DNA of 64,000 nt from Vesta saturnalis (GCA_036346205.1 JARFJB010001594.1:2905501-2969500), one strand, 5' to 3'; counted from the first letter of the stretch, positions 1-11,107 are shown. The notes: generated from the letters alone by a model not told the origin. Program-made: numbers and translations.

Positions 1-642
1 CGACGCTTCTGAAAAGGAAAAATTTTGGTTACAAAGGAAGCTTCAGATGACACATTTTTAATGACAAAAGTGAGTATGTCCAAAAATCTAGGGGGTTCAG
101 TCCATATTTAATCCCTAGGGAATAAATGACCCACTTTAGTCCCTGTAGACAGAGACTAAAGTATCTATTTTAGTCTCGGAAGTGCAAAAAATACTTTTTT
201 CTCTTTTTTTTTCAAATAAAGGGCGGGGGAGAGTGGTTTGGATCAACTGATTTTAACGAAATTATTCTCATTCGAAAGGGCGTAGATGAACCAATTATAT
301 CTACTATAAAACAATTGTATTTAGTTTTAATTGTCGTAGATAGAGGGCACTTTCGAATAAAACATTTAAATTTGTCTGTGTTACAATTTTTAAATGGAAA
401 CACCTATTGTATTGTAAATTACAACGGAAACTGATTAAATTCGTAACAAAATGACGCAAACCGCTTGTGGATATCTTTTGTCTAACTCGAGATATAAGTA
501 AAAACGCGTAAACATACATAGCTAGTATTGGCTCACTCTGTATTATAACTTAAAATAACAAAATACAAGGCTTTTCACGATGAGCGTTAATTAGACGTTT
601 CTGGCAAACCAGACAATGGATCGACCTAAAAATTTGACAGTA

Positions 643-3059
643 TGCATAAATTAATATGATCCACACGCCTAAAATATTTTAGATTATGCGGCGTTGCTGC
701 TTCTACTATAAAGTAGCGACTACTTTGATTTCTCAAATGGAATACCCTGTATATAATATCATATTATGATTTCCTATTACTTTGTCAACAAATTCATGTA
801 CCTATCTATTACCGTTTAAGAGATATAAATTAATTTCTTTTTTTTTTACAAAACATGTACTTTTATAAACGCTGATAATCTTGAACTCTCTGGTACTAAG
901 ACGATCAAATTCGAAATGAAGTGGAATGATACCACGAGGATCTTGACTTCGAGTCATATTTTTATTTGCCTCATACAGGGTCTTTAAAAATGCAGATACT
1001 TTGTTCACATGACAAAAGGAGTGGAAGTCATTTTTTTCAAATAGAACACCTTGTATATTTACACATTTTTGAGCTCTGCATTCAATTTTAGATTGACTTT
1101 AATCAGATAATGCTATTTCGATTTCGATCCGTTTTCGAGATAAACTGTTTCAAACAGAAACTGACGTGGTTTCCTTGTATTCATCACTTATTTTTGAGAT
1201 TTAACATCTATTTTATACTACGTAATACAATTTCTTTTCGATTTAGTTTTTCAACAGTCTCAAATCAGTCAATTCGAAATTGATATGTACCTTAGAAAAA
1301 CTTACAATTTGTATACATTGAGGTATTGAGTGTCTCTACCGTAGAACATTGCAGATTAATATTTTTTAATAGTGTGCTTTGGAAAAATAAATGATTCAAT
1401 TTTGAAACGTCAAACTTTCGTTGGTGGTTTTGACTGATTGTGATACTAATTATAATAGAAAAATGTCAAGATTAGGTTATAGTAATGAAGATTTCTTGAA
1501 TTTATTAATTATTCATGGTGAGTGCAATAAAATTGCAAGTAGAACATGCCGAGTATTTCATGAAAGATATCCACAACTTCCGAAGCCGAATAATAATGTG
1601 ATAAATCGACTACTACAAAACTGTAGGTTGAATGGAACCTTTCGTCCAAAAATCATTCGTAGAAAGCCTGAAGTGGATGATGATGACAATGGCAGAACAG
1701 TTTTGGGATTTTTTAATGCATTTCCAAATGCTTCCCTACACGAGACTTAAAAGGAGATATGTATACCCTACGTGACAATTTATCGCATTCTTAATAAACA
1801 CAAATGACATGCCTATAAATTCTACTGTATCCAACATTTGGAAGAGACTGATTTGCCTCGTAGAGTGGAATTCTTTGAATGGTTACTTGCCAAGACTCAA
1901 GAGGATAAACATTTCCTGGACAATATCATATGGACAGATGAGGCCAAGTTTACAAAAAATGGAATTTTCAACAGACACAACAGTCATTATTGGGCGCCAG
2001 AAACTCCTCATGTCGTTCGCCAAAGGGGTTTTCAAGAAAGATGACAATTTAATGTATTTTGTGCCATAAAGAATGAGTCAATTTTTTATATCGAGTTTTA
2101 TGATGATAATTTGAATGCAACAAAATATGAAGATTTACTGAGAAATGAAATTCAAATGATTTTAAATAATAGGCCAGGAAGAGAACGTGTATGATACCAA
2201 ATGGATGGTGCTCCACCCCATAATTCTCGTTCAGTAGGCGAAGCTTTAGCTGAAATCTTCGAAGACAGATGGATTGGTAATAATGGACCTTTTCGTTGGC
2301 CTCCTAGAACACCAGATGGCAATGCAATAGATTATTTTGTGTGGGGATTCATTAAAAATATGGTTTACTCCAACCCAGTAACAACAATGGAAGATATGAA
2401 ATCGAGAGTTAGAACTGCTTGCAATAGTTTAACTCCTTAATCAGAAGCGCTACACATGAAAATCTTTTGAAGAGATTACATGTTTGTTTAAGTAGAGGTG
2501 CAGATGTGTTCGAACATATTCTGAAATACACTGATAATTGAATTAACTTACTAATTCATGAAATTATTTTCAGTTCGTGTGTCAGCGTTAATAAAACTAT
2601 TGTTTGAAGAGAAGTTGCATTTGATGGTTGAAGAGTATTTATTCATTGTATTATCTGTGACTGGTGAAGGAACATCGAACGGAACAAAGTATCTGCATTT
2701 TTAAAGACCCTGTATGAGGCAAATAAAAATATGACTTGAAGTGAAGATCCTCATGGTATCACTCCACTCCATTTCGAATTTGATCGTCTTAGTACCAGAG
2801 AGTTCAAGATTATCAGCGTTTATAAAAGTACATGTTTTGTAAAAAAAAATCGAAATTAATTTATATCTCTTAAACAGTAATAGATAGGTATAGGGAAATA
2901 GTACATGAAGTTGTTGACAAAGAAATAGGAAATCATAGTATGATATTATATACAGGGTGTTCCATTTGAAAAATCAAAGTAGTCGCTACTATATAGTAGA
3001 AGCGGCAACGCCGCATAATCTAAAATATTTTAGGCGTGTAGATCATATTAATTTATGCA
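643..3059 (+). mobile_element. Nested mariner-like element MLE-B with TA target duplication
   Basis: Terminal inverted repeats of about 390 bp start TGCATAAATTAATATGATC and pair 643-1,030 with about 2,675-3,059. Each outer end touches a TA (641-642 and 3,060-3,061), the target duplication of IS630/Tc1/mariner elements. Removing the element rejoins the MLE-A sequence across the TA. The interior holds one plus-strand transposase pseudogene. The inner part of the terminal repeat contains the phrase TACAGGGTGTTCC, a phrase that recurs near the ends of most other mariners in this window. Confidence 0.85.
1463..2541 (+). pseudogene. Mariner (DUF4817-type) transposase of MLE-B
   Basis: Cut-and-paste DDE transposase of the mariner/IS630 superfamily that would bind the terminal repeats and excise the element. 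The N-terminal helix-turn-helix region is readable from the ATG at 1,463 (NEDFLNLLIIHGECNKIA), followed by catalytic blocks IWTDEAKF (about 1,927), QMDGAPPHNS (about 2,200) and a third block with TPDGNAIDYFVWG (about 2,315), so all three acidic residues are visible. The reading frame is broken by a TAA near 1,748, a frame change near 2,040, a TGA near 2,190 and a further shift near 2,438 before the C-terminus ends at 2,541. It is clearly inactive. The family is firm; the number of lesions is from eye-reading. Confidence 0.88.
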
Positions 3060-3061
3060 TA

Positions 3062-3378
3062 ATGTTCAAAATGTTTTCCATCATTGTCCACACCAAGATC
3101 TATCGCAGGTAGAAATAATAGCTGCTTCAATCTCACCTACGGATATACTATCTATTGCGTCTTGTTGCGTGGTTGATCGAGTTTGAAAGGCTAAATTCTT
3201 CAATCTTCCCCATAAATAAAAGTCTAGACATGTCAAGTCTGGAGATCTAGCTGACCATAGAAATATACTTCCCCTTCCAATTCATTTATATGGATATCTT
3301 AAATTCAAATAGTATCTAACTCGCCTGGAAAAGTACGCAGGACACCCATCATGCTGAAATATCAGATCTCTTCTTCTT
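3062..3378 (-). pseudogene. MLE-A copy 1 transposase, 3' fragment
   Basis: Reverse complement matches the last quarter of the MLE-A transposase at about 4,620-4,920, including the block that codes for WPARSPDLTCLDFYLWG in copy 2. Only the C-terminal part survives. It lost its 5' portion at a junction near 3,378, where copy 2 terminal sequence begins, and its 3' flank was separated from its left terminal repeat by insertion of MLE-B at the TA at 3,060. Confidence 0.7.
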
Positions 3379-3759
3379 TCGAATAAAAAAAATTTAAATT
3401 TGTCTATGTTACAATGTTTAAATGAAAACACCTATGTATTGTAAAGTACAACGGAAACTGATTAATTTCGTAAAATGACGCATGTTGATATCTTTTGTCT
3501 AACTCTAGATATAAATAAAAACGCGTAAACATAGTAACTAGTATTGGCTCACTCTGTATTATATTTTAAAATAACAAAATATATCAGTATTTTAAGAATT
3601 TGTTAAACTAAGAAGGCTGCGAAATAAAGTTGACGGGGCTTCAAATGGTTTATTTATTGACAGTCTTTTTAAGAAGTGTTAGCATATAACTCGAATATAA
3701 CTTTTCTTAATTAGATATTAATATTACTAATATTAGTAAATAATCAGAATTAATTCATA

Positions 3760-4941
3760 ATGAATACATCAAATGCCGAATTGTATGCTTTGATTTTGAA
3801 TCCCATCAAAATGCCGTTATTGCCTCACGTATATATGCTATAAGATATCTTGACAGGAGGCATTATGGCAAAGAAGTATTTAAAAAAAAAGGCAAGAAGA
3901 TTAAGAGAAACTGGTAGCTTTCATCGTCCTTGTTATAAACGACGTGGTGTAGGTGTGACCGAAGGTAATGTAATCAATGTTCTTCTTCAATGTTGTTCTT
4001 CTTAGTTCAACAGAATCCACATAAAAGTAGTCGGCAAATCTCTACAGAATTAAACATACCAAAAACTACCGTTCTAAGGATTTTGAAGCATAACAGGTAG
4101 GTTTATTATAATATTATGAACTGCACGTTTAAGTTTGAAAATTGTAATCCTCTTTAAATTTTGGATTCAACTGTTTTATTTTCATATTACGATAAAAACG
4201 GCAACATGGCACTTTAATCATTTCATTCATTCCTTAAAAATATTTGTTTTTCTATGTTTTTTAGACTGCATCCTTATCATGTGGTTCCCCACCAAGCTTT
4301 ACATGAAAGAGATTTCAATGCAAGGCTGGATTACTGCAATTGGATGTCAGGTATGCTGGAAAAACAACTTCACATCATACCAACTATTTTGCGGATACAC
4401 GAAGCCACCTTTAGTAGTGCGGGTAGTGTTAATCTGCATAATATGCATTATTGGGCTGAAGAAAATCTACACTGGATGGAAGCTTCAACGTAGGTGGAGT
4501 CTTAATGTTTGGAGTAGATGGAAAAATCACAGGAAGAAACTTTAAATGGCGATACATATTTAAATTTTTTGGAAAATGAATTGCCTATTTTATTAGAAGA
4601 CATTTCCTTACAAACAAGAAGAGATCTGATATTTCAGCATGAGGGGTGTCCTGCGCTCTTTTCCAGGCGAGTTAGAGATTATTGAATTTAAGATATCCAT
4701 ATAAATCCATGGCCAGCTAGATCTCCAGACTTAACATGTCTAGACTTTTATCTATGGGGAAGATTGAAGGAGTTAGTCTTTCAAACTCGACCAACCACGC
4801 CACAAGACATGAAACAACGCATTAGAAACGCAATAAATAGTATATCTATAGGTGAGATTGAAGCAGCTGTTATGTATACCTGCGATAGATCTTTGTGTGG
4901 ACAATGATGTAAAACATTTTGAATATTTAATTGGGCATTAA
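3760..4941 (+). pseudogene. MLE-A copy 2 mariner transposase, with an intron
   Basis: DUF4817-type mariner transposase starting at the ATG at 3,760. The first part reads through HYGKEVFKKKARRLRETGSF and ends in VLRILKHN at 4,096. A GT-AG intron of 168 bp (GTAGGT at 4,097, pyrimidine-rich acceptor TTTTTTAG ending 4,264) joins it in phase to RLHPYHVVPHQALHERDF; the resulting RILKHNRLHPYHV fits the unspliced family members elsewhere in the window. The first catalytic block reads RIHEATF where family members have WTDEATF, so the first Asp is lost; the third block (ARSPDLTCLDFYLWG) is intact. Frameshifts occur near 3,830, 4,000 and 4,490. The C-terminus ends at 4,941. Inactive copy of a once spliced gene. 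Confidence 0.85.
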
Positions 4942-5302
4942 GTTTTAATGTGTGTGATCTTCTTTTCATATATTTTGTTATTTTAAGTTGTAATACAGAG
5001 TGAGCCCATACTAATTACGTATGTTTACGCGTTTTTACTTATATGTCGAGTTAGACAAAAGATATCCACATGCGGTTTGCGCCATTTTGTTACGAATTTA
5101 ATCAAATTCCGTTGTTATTTACAATGCTTAGGCGTTTCCATTTAAAAATTGCAACATAGACAAATTTAAATTTTTTTTATTCGAAAGTGCCCTCTATCTA
5201 CGACAATTAAAACTAAATGCAATTGTTTTATAGTAGATGTAATTGGTTCATCTACGCCCTTTCGAATGAGAATAATTTCGTTAAAATAGGTTGATCCAAA
5301 CC

Positions 5303-6888
5303 AAATCATAGTTCAAAGTTACAAAAATAGCTGAAAATAATAATTGCCAATTTGTAGAAAATATAATTTAAATTTTAAGCAGCTTGTTGAAGGTTCCGAA
5401 TTAAGGAATAAACCGTAAGCAATTACATAGAAAAACAATTTTATATAAATTGTTTATTAACATTTTAAGCATGAGAAATTGTATTTTAATCGTTTAGTTA
5501 CTTCTAGGAACGTAATTGTTTATACCTTCATAATGAACTTATTTATGTATATTTTAAATAAATTTGAATTTGATTTGGTTAAGTTTGTAATATTTTAAAA
5601 ACGATATAAGTAAAAAAAAATTGAAGTACCGCTGTGTAAATGATTCTAATAATTTTTAATAATTTAAATGCCATTTATTTAAAGACATGCCGATGCACAT
5701 TTGCATCTTCTAACGCATGTACTTCAATCGAACCTACGTTTTAACGTACAGTGTAGGTTTCAGTTCACCAACTGCGGAGTTATACACAACAAATTTCTTT
5801 CCGTCTTCGTCATATAACATGTGTAAAAACGACAAAGTTGCATGTTCGACCGTAGCGCAATCGGATATCGGAATTCTCTCATAATTTCAACTATACTTAG
5901 GCGTAATGAACGTATAAAATGTTGTAGAAAAAGTCAACCGGGAAGACCTGCAGTAACGTAAACATGCCTTTTAAGTAACGACAAGTTCAATAATTGGAAA
6001 TTTCATCAAGACAAACTTAATATTTCGTTCAGGACAAGAAACATTTAAATTACTTTAACAAACAAAAAGAAAATCTCCGATACGATTTTACATTATATTT
6101 TTTACTTTCTGGTGTGCCTAAGTTTTATACTGTATTTCTCCCAGGCTAAATATGTATAATCATTCACATCATCGCACTGATGTACGTACGTGGTTAAAAA
6201 TTAATAGTATTTATAACATAGTTGCACTGTTTTAAGTAGAATCGAAATTTCATATTCTTGTTAATTATTCTTTATCGGATTAGTCTTCTCAAAAGAGTTT
6301 AGGTTACTATTTTTATTAAAACAGTTATTAATAACATTCACTTAAATGTTATTGTGAGAACAAGGTTGTTATTTGTTGTTCCCATATTACTAATATGTTA
6401 TAGAATATTTTAATTACGTTTCATTATCGTTCCGAAGACGTAAGTTACAATGTTTAAACGTGTTAAGAGGTAATTAAGCATTTCATTTATTAAAAATGAA
6501 AATCCCTATAGGTACCTAAATTGCCAAAATACTACAATTAATTTGTATGCTTGGTATTTTCTCTCTTTTAGAAGCATTTCTTTTGCTTTGTTGAAACTAA
6601 CAAAATTGTAAAAGTAATGTACAAACAATACAGTTAATTATAAAAGCTATTAATCGGCTGTTTTCTGCTTTTCATTGTTCGTTTCGTAATTTCGTTGCTG
6701 GCTTAAAGTTAGCTTCCAGTGCCTGAGGGAAATTGTTCAGGTGAAGTAATCTCAAAATCAAATAATTTTCAATTGTTAAATTATATTGTATGATTTAATT
6801 ATAGAATTATTTGATTTTGGAATGACTACTTTTACAATTATGTTTCCATTTTGAGTAAAATTGTTATTTGGTAAATTCAGTTAGCAAC
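5303..6888. other. AT-rich intergenic stretch, nothing recognised
   Basis: About 1.6 kb without an open frame of note and without recognisable transposon domains. I see no terminal repeats, tRNA or tandem repeat here. It is probably old, unclassifiable non-coding or degraded repeat DNA. Confidence 0.5.
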
Positions 6889-6900
6889 AATTTTTACGGG
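6889..6900 (+). repeat. Left 12-bp target-site duplication of the Penelope pair
   Basis: AATTTTTACGGG, repeated exactly at 11,108-11,119 on the other side of the inverted Penelope pair. Exact identity over 12 bases at both borders indicates that the whole 6,901-11,107 block entered in one event. Confidence 0.85.
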
Positions 6901-6984
6901 CTTCTGTATTATAAGTGTTTTGTAACTGTGGTTTCCTATTAGTGGAGTTGACCGGCCTATTTCCACAGTTTATGCTTTTTGAGC

Positions 6985-7041
6985 GCGACGTTTCGGAAGC
7001 AGACTCTGCTTCCGTCAGCAGGCTTAGTCCTGAGAAGGACT
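6985..7041 (-). ncRNA. Hammerhead-like ribozyme motif, mutated copy
   Basis: On the minus strand the core reads CTGCTGA, then a stem of GGAAGC paired with GCTTCC, then GAAAC. The canonical core is CTGANGA, so the A at the fourth position is replaced by C, which should abolish cleavage. The equivalent plus copy (11,007-11,066) has the canonical CTGATGA. Hammerhead motifs are known from Penelope-like elements. Confidence 0.45.
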
Positions 7042-7087
7042 GTTTTCGCACTTGAGTCGAATTCATATGTTATATATAATTTTTTCT

Positions 7088-7167
7088 CAAACACTTTACT
7101 CTCAGATTCGAACTTGGTACCTTTCACTTACTAGTCTGACACCTTTACCACTGAGCCACTGAGTAAA

Positions 7168-7170
<3 letters not shown>
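7088..7170 (-). repeat. tRNA-like sequence in the minus Penelope copy
   Basis: Reverse complement contains an A-box-like TGGCTCAGTGGT and a B-box-like AGTTCGAATCT at tRNA-like spacing, with the same sequence in the plus copy at 10,873-10,955. The T-stem pairs poorly, so it is not a functional tRNA as read; it looks like a tRNA-derived internal RNA polymerase III promoter or a SINE-like module carried by the element. Confidence 0.55.

Positions 7171-7246
<76 letters not shown>
7171..7246. repeat. (TA)n microsatellite
   Basis: About 37 perfect TA dinucleotides between the tRNA-like sequence and the GIY-YIG coding end of the minus Penelope copy. The plus copy has a tract at the same place (10,794-10,853), so it belongs to the element. 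Confidence 0.95.
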
Positions 7247-7249
<3 letters not shown>

Positions 7250-7286
7250 TATATACATATTAAACTTTTCGTGGTTGCGCAGTAGT

Positions 7287-8274
7287 TTATGGCGCATGTT
7301 GCGCCGTAACTTCTTGCGCAGGCGTTTTGCGCTTAAGCTCTTCGCGCATTATTGGAATCCATATGGGTTTCATTTCTACACTAGCTTGGCTTATTGGATT
7401 TTCTACTAGTGCGATGTATGTGGCTTCTTTGAGTTTCCCACGAGTTGTGTTGTCGTCCTTTGCCACTATCTGTATGTTATCCCATTGGATACGGTGGTCT
7501 TCGTTCCAGACATGTTCGGCGATTCTTGATCTTTCTGTTTCGCCCTTGCGGACATTGTTCTGATGTTCCTGCGTTCTCACTTTGAGTGGTCTACTGCTCT
7601 CTACTATGTATGCTCTACCGCATTCGCATAGTAAGTTGTATACACAATTCTTGGAATTCTGATCTTCATTGTTTGGTTTGGTTTTGGTTAGTATTCCCTT
7701 GAGCGTTCTGGTCGATTTGAAGGCAGTGCGTATCTTGTATTAGTACCTATCCCTCGTATTTTGTCTGAGGTACCTTGTATATATGGTATTATCGCTGTAT
7801 ATTTAGGTTCTTCTTTTTTGGTTACCCTTTCCCTGTTTAGGTTAGGTGTTAGATCGGGGTAACCATTTTCTTTGAATGTTCTAGCGATATTTCCTTTTTC
7901 TCTGTTCAGGTCCTCTTGTTTTGAGCATATTGCTTTTGCTCTATCGTACAAGCATTTTGCCACGTCTAACTTCACGTTTTTGTGGTGATTGGAGTTGTAG
8001 TGTAGGTAACTCCCCGTGTGGGTAGGTTTCCTGTATACACTTGTCGTGAAAGTGTTGTCATTCCTGTGTATAAGTACATCCAGGAATGGCAGTTTTTGTT
8101 CCGACTCCAACTCCACTGTGTGGAGGGTGCGCGGCTATTTAGATGATCTAGGAATTCATCTAGCTTATGCTTACCGTGTTGCCAAACTACGAAGGTATCG
8201 TCCACGTATCTAAGCCACATCCTTGGTTTCTCTGTGAATTCGGATATCGCTTGGTCTTCAAAGTCTTCCATATA

Positions 8275-8336
<62 letters not shown>

Positions 8337-8935
8337 TCACTATGGGTGATAGTGGGAAACCCATCGCCATCCCAAACTCTTGTTGGTAGAATTTGTCATC
8401 TACCTGGAAATATGTAGTTCTAATGCATATTGTCAGAAGTTCCATTATTGTGTTTACCGAGAGCTGCGTGCGTTCGTCTAACGTTTCATCCTTTTCCAGC
8501 TTGTCCCTTACGATAGTTAGTGCCTTATCGGTAGGCACATTTGTGAATAGACTCACAATGTCGAAGCTTACCAGTATTTCTTCGTGGTTTGGTTGGAAGT
8601 TTCTGATGTTTTCCACGAAGTTCTGCGTATTCTTGACCATAGACTCGGTTTTTTCCGATAAGGGTGTGATAATACCTAGCAGATAGTGTGCTAATGGGTG
8701 GCAAGGTGAATTTCTCCAGCTCACAATTGGTCTCAGAGGAACTTCTTTCTTGTGAATCTTTGGTAGGCCGTACAGATGGGGAAGTTTGCTGTAGTGTGGG
8801 GTAACCTAGTTCTCTGGTAATCGGAGAACTCCCCCTTATGTTCTGCCAGCGTCAGGTATATCAGTCTTTCGATTGATGGTGTGGGGTATTTGGTATTTGT
8901 TTGCACTCGCCCCCGTCTAGTAGTTCTTGGATCTT
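7287..8935 (-). pseudogene. Penelope reverse transcriptase/GIY-YIG endonuclease (minus copy)
   Basis: Reads from about 8,935 down to 7,287. The RT part shows a block with SFDIVSLFTNVPTDKAL (about 8,565) and the YVDD catalytic box in LRYVDDTFVVWQHG (about 8,205). The C-terminal part shows the GIY-YIG-type nuclease with CECGRAYIVESSRPLKVRT (about 7,600), where YIG has become YIV, and a tail ending near 7,287. A (TA)n tract (8,271-8,335) sits inside the RT between PLSPIVS and MEDFEDQAISEF; the plus copy has only a short AATATATC there. Further frameshifts occur near 8,120, 7,975 and 7,690. It is a dead copy; the element family is clear. Confidence 0.88.
8271..8335. repeat. (TA)n microsatellite inside reverse transcriptase codons
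   Basis: About 65 bp of TA repeats in the middle of the minus-copy RT gene, at codons that read AATATATCTATG in the plus copy. The short seed in the coding sequence has expanded in this copy only. Confidence 0.95.
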
Positions 8936-8949
8936 ACTTTTATAAGAGA

Positions 8950-10786
8950 TAGAGCAAAAACAATATGCTCAAAACAAGAGGACCTGAACAGAGAAAAAGA
9001 AAATACAGAAGTAAGGTTAGATCAGTCCTAGATTCATCTAGGCGAACTAAACTTAACCTCTCTAACCTAAAAAGGAGAGCGGTCATTTCCCTTAAGAATG
9101 ACCCACGATCAAAATTCTCCCGGCAGACAAAGGAAACGCGACTGTGGTAATGGATATGGACACTTACAACAGTAAGATCCAAGAACTACTAGACGGGGGC
9201 GAGTACAAACAAATACCAAAAGACCCCAGACCATCAATCGAAAGACGGATATACCTGACGCTGGCAAAACATAAGGGGGAGTTCTCCGATTGCCAGAGAA
9301 CTAGACTTACCCCACACTACAGCAAACCTCCGCATCTGTACGGCCTACCAAAGATTCGCAAGGAAGGAATTCCTCTGATACCAATTGTGAGCTCGAGAAA
9401 TTCACCTTGTCACCCATTAGCACACTATCTGCTAGGTATTATCACACCCTTATCGGGAAAAACCGAGTCTATGGTCAAGAATACGCAGCACTTCGTGGAA
9501 AACATCAGAAACTTCCAACCAAACCACGAAGAAATACTGGTAAGCTTCGACATTGTGAGTCTATTCACAAATGTGCCTACCGATAAGGCACTAACTATCA
9601 TAAGGGACAAGCTGGAAAAGGATGAAACGTTAGACGAACGCACGCAACTCTCGGTAAACACAATAATGGAACTTCTGACAATATGCATTTGTACTACATA
9701 TTTCCAGGTAGAAGACAAATTCTACCAACAAGAGTTTGGGATGGCGATGGGTTCCCACTATCACCCATAGTGAGCAATATATCTATGGAAGACTTTGAAG
9801 ACCAAGCGATATCCGAATTCACAGAGAAACCAAGGATGTGGCTTAGATACATGGACGATACCTTCGTAGTTTGGCAACACGGCAAGCATAAGCTAGATTA
9901 ATTCCTAGATCACCTAAATAGCCGCCACACACCCTCCATCAAATTCACAATGGAGTTGGAGTCGGAACAAAAACTGCCATTCCTAGATGTACTTATACAC
10001 AGGAATCACAACACTTTCACGACAAAGGTATACAGGAAACTACCTACACGGGGAAGTACCTACACTACAACTCCAATCACTATAAAAACGTGTGGCAAAA
10101 TGCTTGTACGATAGAGCAAAAGCAATATGCTCAAAACAAGAGGACTTGAACAGAGAAAAAGAAAATTTCGCTAGAACACTCAAAGAAAATGGCTACCCCG
10201 ATCTAACACCTAACCTAAACAGGGAAAGGGTAACCGAAAAAAAAGAACCTAAATATACAGGGATAATACCGTATATACAAGGTACGTCAAACAAAATACG
10301 AAGGATAGGCAGCAAATACAAGATACGCACTGCCTTCAAATCGACCAGAACGCTCAGGGGAATACTAACCAAAACCAAACCATACAATGAAGATCAGAAT
10401 TCCAAGAATTGTGTATACAACCTACCATGCGAATGCGGCAGAGCATACATAGGAGAGAGCAGTAGACCACTCAAAGTGAGAACGCAGGAACATAAGAACA
10501 ACGTCCGCAAGGGCGAAACAGAAAGATCAAAAATCGCCAAACATGTCTGGAATAAAGACCACCGCATCCAATGGGATAACATATAGATAGTGGCAAAGAA
10601 CGAGAACACAACTCGTTGGAAACTCAAAGAAGCCACATACATCGCACTAGTAGAAAATCCAGTAAGCCAAGCTAGTGTAGAAATGAAACCTATGTGGATT
10701 CCAATAATGCGCGAACAGCTTAAGCGCAATACGCCTGCGCAAGAAGTTACGGCGCAACGCGCAATAAACTTCTGCGCAACCACGAA
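8950..10786 (+). pseudogene. Penelope reverse transcriptase/GIY-YIG endonuclease (plus copy)
   Basis: The N-terminal part (LNLSNLKRRAVISLKNDPRS) begins near 8,965 and shifts frame into ILPADKGNATVVMDMDTYN at about 9,115, a hallmark Penelope RT region. RT blocks follow: HLYGLPKIRKEG (about 9,330), SFDIVSLFTNVP (about 9,545), GMAMG, a frameshift near 9,760, and the YMDD version of the catalytic box (about 9,843). The connector YDRAKAICSKQEDLNREKE (about 10,105) leads to the nuclease domain with CECGRAYIGESSRPLKVRT (about 10,428), where YIG is intact. Breaks: TAA near 9,898, a shift near 10,000-10,090 and a TAG at about 10,584. Ends near 10,786. Sister of the minus copy with different lesions, which argues that both decayed after insertion. 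Confidence 0.88.
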
Positions 10787-10789
10787 AGA

Positions 10790-10793
<4 letters not shown>

Positions 10794-10853
<60 letters not shown>
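10794..10853. repeat. (TA)n microsatellite
   Basis: Directly downstream of the plus Penelope coding region, at the position equivalent to 7,171-7,246 in the minus copy. Confidence 0.95.
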
Positions 10854-10856
<3 letters not shown>

Positions 10857-10872
10857 AGTTCTAAAAATATAT

Positions 10873-10955
10873 ATTGGATTACTCAGTGGCTCAGTGGTAA
10901 AGGTGTCAGACTAGTAAGTGAAAGGTACCAAGTTCGAATCTGAGAGTAGTGAAGT
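10873..10955 (+). repeat. tRNA-like sequence in the plus Penelope copy
   Basis: Contains GGCTCAGTGGTAAAGG (A-box-like) and AAGTTCGAATCTG (B-box-like), matching the minus-copy sequence almost base for base. Its conservation in both copies shows it is part of the element. Stems are too poor to call a working tRNA. Confidence 0.55.
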
Positions 10956-11006
10956 GCTTGAGAAAAAATTATATATAGCATGTGAATTCGACTCAAGTGC
11001 GAAAAA

Positions 11007-11066
11007 AGTCCTTCTCGGGACTAAGCCTGATGACGGAAGCAGAGTCCGCTTCCGAAACGTCTCTCT
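11007..11066 (+). ncRNA. Hammerhead-like ribozyme motif
   Basis: A short hairpin (AGTCC...GGACT) is followed by CTGATGA (11,027-11,033), an extra C, a 6-bp stem GGAAGC/GCTTCC closing a loop, and GAAAC (11,054-11,058). These are the conserved core boxes of a hammerhead ribozyme in the right order. The extra C before stem II is atypical, and stem III would be very short, as in the minimal hammerheads described for Penelope-like elements. Activity is not shown by sequence alone. Confidence 0.5.
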
Positions 11067-11107
11067 CAAAAAGCATAAACTGTGGAAATAGGCCGGTCAA
11101 CTCCACT

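Larger units (their letters stand above)
235..5302. mobile_element. Composite mariner-like element MLE-A (outer)
   Basis: Inverted terminal sequences about 330 bp long run from 235 to about 570 and, reverse-complemented, from about 4,975 to 5,302; they begin GGTTTGGATCAA and share long stretches near the end. A third, partial copy of the same terminal sequence lies at about 3,380-3,600 in the same orientation as the left one. The simplest reading is two related copies: copy 1 (235-642 plus 3,062-3,378, transposase on the minus strand, mostly deleted) and copy 2 (about 3,380-5,302, transposase on the plus strand). A different mariner (643-3,059) sits inside copy 1. The order of events is inferred from the nesting; the exact junction near 3,378 is uncertain. 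Confidence 0.7.
6901..11107. mobile_element. Penelope-like retroelement, head-to-head inverted dimer
   Basis: Two copies of one Penelope-like element meet 5' to 5' near 8,936: a minus-strand copy (6,901-8,936) and a plus-strand copy (8,937-11,107). Each codes for a reverse transcriptase followed by a GIY-YIG endonuclease, the domain order of canonical Penelope elements, and each ends in the same roughly 300-bp non-coding tail containing a (TA)n tract, a tRNA-like sequence and a hammerhead-like sequence. The pair is enclosed by a single 12-bp target duplication. At the junction (8,945-9,000) a piece of the connector region, otherwise found at 10,105-10,160, is fused to the start of the plus copy, which suggests template switching. 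Confidence 0.88.

Noticed and set aside
8281..8335. IYIYIY... peptides
   Set aside because: Translation of (TA)n microsatellite.
7327..8686. Plus-strand frames opposite the minus Penelope copy
   Set aside because: Antisense shadows of the RT and nuclease.
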